Below are positions 36,488 to 44,377 of a DNA stretch of 64,000 nucleotides, in pieces. The first letter of the stretch is position 1, and each line of letters begins with the position of its first letter. The notes under the pieces are model-generated. The model was given only the letters and a program-made list of their open reading frames with translations, was not told the origin of the DNA and did no database searches. The position numbers were made by a program, and so were the translations under genes. The DNA is from Pseudomonas sp. UBA5706 (GTDB lineage: Bacteria; Pseudomonadota; Gammaproteobacteria; Pseudomonadales; Pseudomonadaceae): contig NZ_DIHC01000026.1 in NCBI RefSeq assembly GCF_002419965.1, forward strand, positions 1-64,000, given 5' to 3'.

Positions 36488-39400
36488 ATGCGTGACGTGA
36501 AGCTTGAGGACAAATACACCGCCGACACGGGCACGGTATTGATGACCGGGACCCAGGCGCTGGTACGCGTGCCGATGCTCCAGCGCGAACTGGACCGCCG
36601 GGCGGGCCTGAACACCGCAGGTTTTATTTCCGGCTATCGCGGTTCGCCCCTGGGCTCTTTCGATCTGGAGCTGTGGCGCGTCAAGAAGCTGCTCGACAGC
36701 CACGACATTCTGTTCCAGCCAGGCGTCAACGAAGACCTGGCTGCCACCGCCGTGTGGGGCACCCAGATGCTCGGCTCCACCCCGCTGCCGAACAAGGACG
36801 GCGTGTTTGCCATCTGGTACGGCAAAGGCCCCGGCGTTGACCGCTCCGGCGACCCGCTCAAGCATGGCAACGTGTCTGGCACTCACCCCAACGGCGGGGT
36901 GCTGGTAGTGGCTGGCGACGATCACTCCGGCAAGTCCTCGACCCTGGCGCACCAGAGCGAAGTGGCGCTGATGCATTGCCACATCCCGGTATTCGCCCCA
37001 TCCAATGTCGAGGATGTAATACGCCTGGGTTTGCTGGGTTTTGCCATGTCGCGTTACACCGGGCTCTATACCGGCTTCAAAATGTGCAACGAAACCCTTG
37101 AACAGACCATGACGCTGGACATCCAGGCGGCGGTGGTCACGCCTGTACTGCCGCCGTACGGCGAACTGCCGGCGAAGGGCATCCATAACGTTTCATCGCA
37201 TATCGACCGTCAGCAATCGGAGGTGGTGGTCAAGCGCTACCGTTGGCCGCTGGTGGAAAGATTCGTACGTGCCAACCGCATCGATCAGGTGCGCATCGAT
37301 GCGCCGCAACGCTGCCTGGGAATCGTTTCAACGGGCAAGGCGGTGCAGGATGTGGTTCAGGCGCTGGACATGCTCGGGCTGGATGAGGCCGGCGCTGGCG
37401 CCCTGGGCATCTCGTTCTACAAGGTAGGCTGCATGTTTCCGGTGGAGCGTGAAGGCCTCGCCGAGTTCGCCGCCGGGCACCGCGAGTTGCTGTTCATCGA
37501 GGAAAAGGACGGGCTGGTGGAAGCCCAGGCCAAGGCGATTCTGTACGGCATGGATGCTGCGCCGCTGATCGTTGGCAAGGTCGACGAGGACGGCGTGTTC
37601 ATGATCCCGTCGGACATCCAGCTTGAGCCAATGCAACTGGCGGTGGTGATCGCCGAGCGCCTGCGCCGCCTGGGTCAATCAGACGAGAGACTGGCGGCCA
37701 TCGCCGCCCACATGAGCCGCGAGCTGGCCCGCGTTGAAACCATGGACCCGGCCGAGGCCTCCCGCTCGCCGTACTTCTGCTCGGGCTGTCCGCACAACAC
37801 CGGTACCCGCACGGTGGAAGGCAGCATTGCCGCCGGTGGTATCGGCTGCCATGCCATGGCCATGTACAGCGGCCCGGCGATGATGCCAAACACGCAGATG
37901 GGGGGCGAGGGCGGCCACTGGTACAGCCTGGCGCACTTTTCCGACACCCCGCATATCTTCCAGAACATGGGGGACGGCACCTATTACCACTCCGGTCTGC
38001 TGGCGGTGCGCGGCGCCGTGGCGGCCAAGGTCAACATGACTTTTCGCATCCTGTTCAACGATGCAGTGGCCATGACCGGTGGCCAGCCGGTGGACGGCCC
38101 GCTGACCCCCGGCGATATCACGCGCCAGGTGCTCGCAGAAGGTGTGGTGCGGTGCGTGGTCGTAACCGACAGCCCAGGCAATTACGACGGTCGCAGCGGC
38201 CTGGGTGCTGACGTGACCGTGCACCACCGGGACACCTACGAGGCGGTGCAAAAAGAGCTGCGCCAGATCAAGGGCGTGACGGTGATCGTCTATGAACAGA
38301 CCTGCGCCGCCGAGAAGCGTCGTCGGCGCAAGCGTGGCAAGTTTCCCAACCCTGCCAAGCGTATGTTCATCAATTCGGACGTCTGCGAAGGCTGTGGCGA
38401 TTGCTCGGTGCAGTCCAATTGCGTCAGCGTGTGGCCCAAGGAGACTGAGGTCGGGCGCAAGCGTGAGATTGACCAATCCAACTGCAACAAGGACTACAGC
38501 TGCGTCAAAGGCTTCTGCCCAAGTTTTATCACCGTGCTCGACGCCGAACCGCGCAAGCCGAAGAAATCCAGTCGGGTAGGGGAGCTGATTCAAGACCTGC
38601 CTGCGCCTGAACAGGTGGCGTTGAGCGGCGCGTTCAACATCATGGTCACCGGGATTGGCGGTACTGGCGTGGTGACCGTGGGGGCGTTGTTGGCCATGGC
38701 CGCCCACCTGGAAGGCAAGGCCTGCTCGGTGTTCGACATGACCGGCCTGAGCCAGAAGAACGGCGCGGTGTACAGCCATGTACGGATTGCCCGCGAGGCA
38801 GCGCAACTCGGCGCGCAAAAGCTGGGGGTCGGCGAGGCCGATCTGGCCTTGGCTTTCGATGCGGTGGCAGGGCTGGCCAAGGAGCCGATCATGACTCTCA
38901 ACGCCCAGCGTACCCATGTGGTGGTCAATCAGCGGGTCACGCCGACGCCTGCCTTCCAGCGCAACCCTGACCTGCAACTGGACAGCCAGCGCATCGTCGG
39001 CCACCTGGCGCAATTGTCCAAGACCCTGCATGGCGTGGACGCCACTGGTCTGGGCCTGGCATTGATGGGCGATACCATCGCCGCAAACCTGTTCATGCTC
39101 GGGTATGCCTGCCAGAGCGGGCTGTTGCCGGTTTCGCCGCTGGCCATCGAGCGTGCGGTGGAAATCAACGGCGTGTCGGTCGAGTTCAACCAGCAGGCGT
39201 TTGCCCTGGGCCGTTTGCAAGCCAGCGATCCGGCGCGTATCGACGCGGCGCTGGCGCAACAGCGCCCGGCCCTGGCGTTTACGCCGCTGACGGCGTTGGC
39301 CGATATCGTCGCGCACCGCACCCGTTTGCTCACCGACTACCAGAACGAAGCCTGGGCCAAGCGTTATCGCAGCCTGGTCGATACCGTTGCCGCCGCCGAA

Positions 39401-40000
39401 GCGCGGGTGCTGCCTGGCTGTGACGCGCTGGCCGTGGCGGTGGCGCGGTATTTCGCCAAATTGATGAGCTACAAGGACGAGTACGAAGTCGCCCGCCTGC
39501 ACGATTCCCCGGCGTTCAAGGCGCACCTTAAGGAGGCCTTCGAGGACGGCGCGCGCTATCGCTACAACCTGGCGCCGCCACTGTTCGCCAGGCGTGACGG
39601 CCAAACCGGGCATTTGCAAAAGCGCGAATTCGGCCAGTGGATGGGCGCGGTTTTCAGCGTGCTGGCACGGTTCAAAGGCCTGCGTGGCACTGCGCTGGAC
39701 GTGTTCGGCTACACCCAGGAACGCAAGATGGAGCGACGTCTGATCACCCACTACGAGCAGCAGATGGTCGCGCTGCTCGATCACCTCACGCCCCTTAACC
39801 ATGCCATCGCGATTCAGATTGCCTCGCTGCCGGGGCAGATCCTCGGCTTTGGCCACGTCAAGGAGGCCAATGTCGAGAAGGTAAGCGGGCTGGAGGCTCA
39901 GTTGCTGACGCAGTTCCACAACCCGTCGATAGGCCAGCCGACCCAATTCATTCCCGTGCGGCAGCTGTCGGCGCCGGGGCAGTTGAACGAACACGGTTAA
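36488..40000 (+). CDS. Fused indolepyruvate-type 2-oxoacid:ferredoxin oxidoreductase
   Basis: The 1170-residue protein is the fused IorA-IorB form found in proteobacteria. It decarboxylates a 2-oxoacid with thiamine diphosphate and gives acyl-CoA, CO2 and reduced carrier. The alpha-like half has GYRGSPLGSFD, then SGCPHNTGT and the TPP region MGDGTYYHSG. The cysteine cluster VCEGCGDCSVQSNC plus CVKGFCP binds iron-sulfur. The gamma-like half starts at MVTGIGGTGVVTVGALLAMA. I chose the ATG at 36488; a TTG 18 bases upstream is also open. In its operon it follows a D-2-hydroxyacid dehydrogenase. The same class acts on aryl pyruvates; an acyl substrate here is inferred from context. Confidence 0.93.
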   Translation: MRDVKLEDKYTADTGTVLMTGTQALVRVPMLQRELDRRAGLNTAGFISGYRGSPLGSFDLELWRVKKLLDSHDILFQPGVNEDLAATAVWGTQMLGSTPLPNKDGVFAIWYGKGPGVDRSGDPLKHGNVSGTHPNGGVLVVAGDDHSGKSSTLAHQSEVALMHCHIPVFAPSNVEDVIRLGLLGFAMSRYTGLYTGFKMCNETLEQTMTLDIQAAVVTPVLPPYGELPAKGIHNVSSHIDRQQSEVVVKRYRWPLVERFVRANRIDQVRIDAPQRCLGIVSTGKAVQDVVQALDMLGLDEAGAGALGISFYKVGCMFPVEREGLAEFAAGHRELLFIEEKDGLVEAQAKAILYGMDAAPLIVGKVDEDGVFMIPSDIQLEPMQLAVVIAERLRRLGQSDERLAAIAAHMSRELARVETMDPAEASRSPYFCSGCPHNTGTRTVEGSIAAGGIGCHAMAMYSGPAMMPNTQMGGEGGHWYSLAHFSDTPHIFQNMGDGTYYHSGLLAVRGAVAAKVNMTFRILFNDAVAMTGGQPVDGPLTPGDITRQVLAEGVVRCVVVTDSPGNYDGRSGLGADVTVHHRDTYEAVQKELRQIKGVTVIVYEQTCAAEKRRRRKRGKFPNPAKRMFINSDVCEGCGDCSVQSNCVSVWPKETEVGRKREIDQSNCNKDYSCVKGFCPSFITVLDAEPRKPKKSSRVGELIQDLPAPEQVALSGAFNIMVTGIGGTGVVTVGALLAMAAHLEGKACSVFDMTGLSQKNGAVYSHVRIAREAAQLGAQKLGVGEADLALAFDAVAGLAKEPIMTLNAQRTHVVVNQRVTPTPAFQRNPDLQLDSQRIVGHLAQLSKTLHGVDATGLGLALMGDTIAANLFMLGYACQSGLLPVSPLAIERAVEINGVSVEFNQQAFALGRLQASDPARIDAALAQQRPALAFTPLTALADIVAHRTRLLTDYQNEAWAKRYRSLVDTVAAAEARVLPGCDALAVAVARYFAKLMSYKDEYEVARLHDSPAFKAHLKEAFEDGARYRYNLAPPLFARRDGQTGHLQKREFGQWMGAVFSVLARFKGLRGTALDVFGYTQERKMERRLITHYEQQMVALLDHLTPLNHAIAIQIASLPGQILGFGHVKEANVEKVSGLEAQLLTQFHNPSIGQPTQFIPVRQLSAPGQLNEHG

Positions 40001-40107
40001 CCGGATCAGCAGGTGTTGCGTCGTGTCGCGTGGGCAGTCGTGAAGGGTGTGCCTACAGGCTCGGAAACTGGAAATGACATCAAATAATAAGTCCAAAAGG
40101 ATGTGTC

Positions 40108-41775
40108 ATGAATACTAAAACCAAGCGTGGGGCGTTGCCGTCCCTGAAGCTCTTGACCCTGGTATTGGCCAATATCGGGGTGATGCACCAGGTTCAGGCG
40201 ATGGACCTCGACACCGGCGAAAACTGGGACACCAGCCTCAACACCACCGTGCAGTACACCATGGGGTGGCGAACCCAGGGGCGCAATGCCGGGGTCGCCA
40301 ATAACCCGTCCTATGACGAAGGCGATTACAAGTTCAATAAAGGCGACATGGTCACCAACCGGCTCAATGCCCTGGTGGAACTGCAGGGCGTCTACCAGCA
40401 GAACCTCGGATATCGCCTCTCGGGGTCGGCCTGGAAAGACTTCGCCTATGACGATCACGTCGAATCCAACCCGGCCTTTGCCGATATCACCAGCTACAGC
40501 GGCAGCCGCTATTCCAGCACCACCAAGAAATACAGCATGCGCGGCGCCGAGTTGCTCGACGCATTCACGTTCTACAACACCGACGTGGGCCAGACCCCGG
40601 TGTACCTCAAGGCCGGCCGGTTTACCCAGTATTGGGGCAATGCGTTCTTCTTCGGCTTTTCCAACATCGGTTATTCGCAGCACCCTATCGATTACCAGAA
40701 GTCGTTCACCTCGCCTGGCACCGAGGTCAAGGAACTGTTCCTGCCCCGTTCGCAGTTGATGGCGACGGCCGATCTCACGCCTGAGCTGTCGGTCACCGGC
40801 CAGTACTTCCTGGAGTTCCGCCCCAATCGATTTCCTGAAGGTGGCACGTATCTGGGGCCGTTCGATTTCCTCTACGCCGGACCGAACCGGGCGCTGTCGC
40901 TGGGCGGGCCATTTGACGCCGGGGACGAAAACAAGCCCAAGGACATCAATAACAACTTCGGCGTGAAGGTGTCGTGGTCGCCGGAGTGGGCCCATGGCGA
41001 CCTTGGTTTCTACTACCGCCAGTTCGATGAAGTGCAGCCCGTGGCGCTGGTCGACCTGTATTCCGGTGGCGGCGGCCGGGTGCATCAGGAGTTCGTGGAA
41101 AACGCCAAGCTGTATGGCTTTAGCTATGAGGTCAACCTGGGGCCGGTGAGCACCGGGATGGAGCTCTCCTATCGCCAGGACACCGGTCTGTCCAGCGCCC
41201 TGCTCAATGGCCAGGTCGGTACCCCGTACAGCAAGGGCGCCACTGGCGACATCGCCAACTTTATCCTCAACGGCGTGTACACCCTGGGCAAAACCCCGCT
41301 GTGGGACACCGGTTCGTTGGTCGCCGAACTGTCCTATACGCGTCTGGTGAAAGTCACCGACAACAAGGACGTCTACAACGGGGTCGGCTACGCCGGTTGC
41401 GGTGGCGGTTCGAAAAGTGATGGCTGCGCCACCCGCAATGCGCTGGGCGTGGCGATGTCCTTCGAGCCGCAGTGGTTGCAGGTCTTCCCCAGCGTTGACC
41501 TGAGCGCGCCGATGTCGCTGACCTATGGTGCCAACGGCAACCCTGCCTACAACGGTGGCGCGTTCTATGCCGAGGGCACGCAGATCTATTCAGTGGGCAT
41601 TCGGGGCACCTACCGCCAGACCCATTCGGCCACGCTGCAATACAACGGTTACCACTGGAACGCCAAGCACAAGGACACCGACTTCGGCGGTGGCCTGGCC
41701 TATAGCGGTGGTAACGGTGCCATCGGGCTCAATGACAAGGGCTGGATCGAGCTGCAGCTCAAGACGTCCTTCTAA
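40108..41775 (+). CDS. DUF1302 family outer-membrane-type protein
   Basis: The 555-residue protein has a signal peptide (LLTLVLANIGVMHQVQA) and a mature part of alternating Gly/aromatic-rich segments (NTTVQYTMGWRTQG, YLKAGRFTQYWGNAFFFGFS) ending in WIELQLKTSF. The terminal Phe is a BamA-recognition type ending, so it is probably an outer-membrane beta-barrel. DUF1302 genes commonly sit with DUF1329, YCF48-like and RND genes in loci for hydrophobic substrates, as they do here; a role in uptake or export is plausible but not established. AAAAGGA precedes the ATG. It opens the operon that runs to 49299. Confidence 0.88.
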   Translation: MNTKTKRGALPSLKLLTLVLANIGVMHQVQAMDLDTGENWDTSLNTTVQYTMGWRTQGRNAGVANNPSYDEGDYKFNKGDMVTNRLNALVELQGVYQQNLGYRLSGSAWKDFAYDDHVESNPAFADITSYSGSRYSSTTKKYSMRGAELLDAFTFYNTDVGQTPVYLKAGRFTQYWGNAFFFGFSNIGYSQHPIDYQKSFTSPGTEVKELFLPRSQLMATADLTPELSVTGQYFLEFRPNRFPEGGTYLGPFDFLYAGPNRALSLGGPFDAGDENKPKDINNNFGVKVSWSPEWAHGDLGFYYRQFDEVQPVALVDLYSGGGGRVHQEFVENAKLYGFSYEVNLGPVSTGMELSYRQDTGLSSALLNGQVGTPYSKGATGDIANFILNGVYTLGKTPLWDTGSLVAELSYTRLVKVTDNKDVYNGVGYAGCGGGSKSDGCATRNALGVAMSFEPQWLQVFPSVDLSAPMSLTYGANGNPAYNGGAFYAEGTQIYSVGIRGTYRQTHSATLQYNGYHWNAKHKDTDFGGGLAYSGGNGAIGLNDKGWIELQLKTSF

Positions 41776-41795
41776 GTATTCTCGGGAGAATAACA

Positions 41796-43193
41796 ATGAA
41801 AAAGCTGAAGAAACTCTACCTGTCCAGCCTGACCCTGGCCATTACGTTGCTCGCGGCACAGACCGGTTATGGTGCGGTGTCGGCCGACGAAGCCAAGGTC
41901 CTCGGTACCAGCCTGACCAAGTTCGGCGCCAGTGCTGGTGCGAGCAAGGACGGTTCGATACCTGCCTATGAGGGCGGCCTGAAAAATCCGCCCAAAGTCG
42001 GGGCCAATAACTACCCTGACCCGTTCGCCGGCGAGAAGCCGCTGTACTCGATCCAGCAGTCCAACATGGCCCAGTACAAAGACCTGCTGGGCACAGGCAC
42101 CCTCGCCCTGTTGGAGCGGTTTCCCGACTACAAGATCGACGTGTACCCCACTCACCGCACCATGGCGTACCCGGACTGGTTTCTGGAAAACACCGTGAAA
42201 AACGCCACCACCGCCACCGTAGGCGGAGCGGTTGAGGGCGATAAAGTCGCAGGTGCCGCCGCCGATGGCTTGCCGTACCAGGGCATTCCGTACCCGGTGC
42301 CGAAAACCGGCTACGAAGTGATGTGGAACCACTTCTTCCGCTACGCACCGCCGGTCTCACGCCTGCGTTCCAGCAACTGGCTGGTGGACAGCAACGGCAG
42401 CCAGAACTCGCTGCCGGGGATCGACGCCGCCTACCTGCATCCCTGGTCGGAGAAGACCGGGGAAATGCGCAAGAAGACCTTCGATTCAATGTTCGGGTTC
42501 TGGACCACGTTGTTCTCGCCGCCCACCTCGGCTGGCACCCAGTTCCTCAACTACTACCTGCCTGACGCAACCGATACGTCCAAGGTCTGGTTCTACACCC
42601 CGGGACAGCGCCGCGTGCGTCGTGCGCCGGAATTTACCTATGACACGCCCATGGGTAACTACGCCGGGGTGATCGTCTGGGACGAACCTTTCGGATTCGT
42701 CGGACGCATGGACCGCTTCAACATGAAGCTGGTCGGCAAGAAGGAAATGATCGTGCCCTACAACGTGTTCGGCGTGACCAACCAGAGCACATCGACCGAG
42801 ATCCTCGGCAAGCAATTCATCAAGCCGCAATACATGCGTTGGGAGAAACGTAACGTGTGGGTCGTGGAGGCTGACCGCAAGAAGGAAGAACGGCACGCCT
42901 ACAGCAAGCGTAAGTTTTATGTCGAAGAAGACTGCTGGTGCCTGGTGGGCACCGAATCCTATGACGACGGGGGCAAGATCTGGCGCGTGTCGCAGATCCT
43001 TAACTTTCCGACCTGGGACATCGGCGGCATGAACAGTGACACCTGGATGTTCCAGGACCTGCGTAAAGGCAACTACATCATCATCAATGCCGGTCGCACG
43101 GAGCCCGGCAACTTCGTCAGAAGTTTCCCCAGCGACGAGAAGCTCAACCTCCCGCTCAACCCCAAGGCGCTGCAGAGTTCCAGCGCCCGCTAG
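41796..43193 (+). CDS. DUF1329 family periplasmic protein
   Basis: The 465-residue protein has a signal peptide (LYLSSLTLAITLLAAQTGYG) and the DUF1329 pattern of long extended segments (KDGSIPAYEGGL, WFYTPGQRRVRRAPEFTYDT, KFYVEEDCWCLVGTESYDDG). It resembles outer-membrane lipoprotein-sorting (LolB/LolA-like) folds, so a periplasmic lipid-like carrier is a reasonable guess. It follows DUF1302 by 20 bases and is probably its partner. Function not established. Confidence 0.88.
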   Translation: MKKLKKLYLSSLTLAITLLAAQTGYGAVSADEAKVLGTSLTKFGASAGASKDGSIPAYEGGLKNPPKVGANNYPDPFAGEKPLYSIQQSNMAQYKDLLGTGTLALLERFPDYKIDVYPTHRTMAYPDWFLENTVKNATTATVGGAVEGDKVAGAAADGLPYQGIPYPVPKTGYEVMWNHFFRYAPPVSRLRSSNWLVDSNGSQNSLPGIDAAYLHPWSEKTGEMRKKTFDSMFGFWTTLFSPPTSAGTQFLNYYLPDATDTSKVWFYTPGQRRVRRAPEFTYDTPMGNYAGVIVWDEPFGFVGRMDRFNMKLVGKKEMIVPYNVFGVTNQSTSTEILGKQFIKPQYMRWEKRNVWVVEADRKKEERHAYSKRKFYVEEDCWCLVGTESYDDGGKIWRVSQILNFPTWDIGGMNSDTWMFQDLRKGNYIIINAGRTEPGNFVRSFPSDEKLNLPLNPKALQSSSAR

Positions 43194-43247
43194 CGGCCGG
43201 CTACCCGCGGGGCCGTCAGCCCTGCGGGCGCCTTAAGGTGATTGATG

Positions 43248-44345
43248 ATGAACAGATTCAATGCAGTGAAGTGGCAGGCCGGTTGGCTTGGCGCAGGCCT
43301 GTTGTGCGCGACCCTGGCGTTACCGGTCAACGCGGCGTTCCAGGACCCCCTTGACCTGCCAGCCAGGCAGATGGACAACCTGCCGTCGCGCCCCTTGCAG
43401 GCGTTGGCCAAGGCCGGTTCGCGCCTGGTGGCCGTCGGTTTGCGCGGGTTAATCATTACTTCCGATGATGACGGCGCCACGTGGCGACAAAGCGCCGTGC
43501 CGGTGCAGGACGATCTGGTCGCCGTGCAGTTCCCGACGGCCACCGACGGTTGGGCCGTGGGCCACGATGGCGTGATCCTGCATAGCCGGGATGCCGGGCA
43601 AAGCTGGGAGAAGCAATTCGACGGTCGCGCGGCCAAGGACAGCTTCACCCACTACTACCAAACCCTGGCCGATGGTGGCGATGCCGATGCCCAGGCCGCG
43701 CTGGCGTTGATCGAGCGCAATTACAAGGTCGGACCGGCCTTGCCTTTGCTGGATCTGTGGTTCGACGACGCCCAGCAAGGGTACGCGGTGGGCTCGTTCG
43801 GTGTGCTGATGAAAACCGTCGACAGTGGCCGCACCTGGCTGCCCTGGCTGGAGCATATCGATAACCCGGACGTGCTCAACTTCAACGCGATCGCCAGCAT
43901 CAATGGACAGCTGTACATCGCCGCCGAGAGCGGCACGATCTATCGGCTCAATCGCGCCACGCAACGCTTCGACAGCATCGCCACCGGTTACGACGGCAGC
44001 TTCTTCGGCCTGGCCGGTGATGGTGACACGGTGCTGGCCTTCGGTCTGGTCGGCACGGTGTACCGCACCCAGGACCAGGGACGGACCTGGGCACCGCTGG
44101 ACAGCCCGTCCCAGGCGATCATCACCGCCGGTATCGCGTTGCCCGACAGCAAGCGCTTTGTGCTGGCAAACGCATCGGGCGATCTGCTGATGGGCAATGA
44201 CAACGGCCAGAAAGTCGTCTTGCAGCAGACCTCACGACCCGCGCGCTACACCGGCATTCTCGCGCTGGGTCAGGGACGTTTCCTGATGAGCAGCCTGGAC
44301 GGCATCCGCACCGAGACACCGTCTGACTCGACGGCGCAACGGTAA
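43248..44345 (+). CDS. YCF48/BNR-repeat periplasmic beta-propeller protein
   Basis: The 365-residue protein has a signal peptide (GLLCATLALPVNAA) and repeated YCF48-type blades: SDDDGATWRQSAVP, SRDAGQSWEKQF, KTVDSGRTWLPWL and RTQDQGRTWAPLD, each with the S/T-x-D-x-G-x-T-W motif. These proteins are envelope assembly factors or scaffolds. It lies between DUF1329 and the RND gene, the usual order of this module. I chose the ATG at 43248 because AAGGTG is 8 bases upstream; ATG 43245 is equally open. Confidence 0.85.
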   Translation: MNRFNAVKWQAGWLGAGLLCATLALPVNAAFQDPLDLPARQMDNLPSRPLQALAKAGSRLVAVGLRGLIITSDDDGATWRQSAVPVQDDLVAVQFPTATDGWAVGHDGVILHSRDAGQSWEKQFDGRAAKDSFTHYYQTLADGGDADAQAALALIERNYKVGPALPLLDLWFDDAQQGYAVGSFGVLMKTVDSGRTWLPWLEHIDNPDVLNFNAIASINGQLYIAAESGTIYRLNRATQRFDSIATGYDGSFFGLAGDGDTVLAFGLVGTVYRTQDQGRTWAPLDSPSQAIITAGIALPDSKRFVLANASGDLLMGNDNGQKVVLQQTSRPARYTGILALGQGRFLMSSLDGIRTETPSDSTAQR

Positions 44346-44377
44346 TTTCACGTGAATCGATTTGGAATGCACAGCTG

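Noticed and set aside
37679..40096. 805-codon open frame opposite the fused oxidoreductase
   Set aside because: It is the shadow of a GC-rich true gene, His/Arg/Gln-rich with no recognisable motifs. The plus-strand gene has clear iron-sulfur and TPP motifs.
40108..41775. DUF1302 protein as a specific porin for a named substrate
   Set aside because: Only signal peptide, beta-rich pattern and C-terminal Phe can be seen. No feature indicates the substrate.
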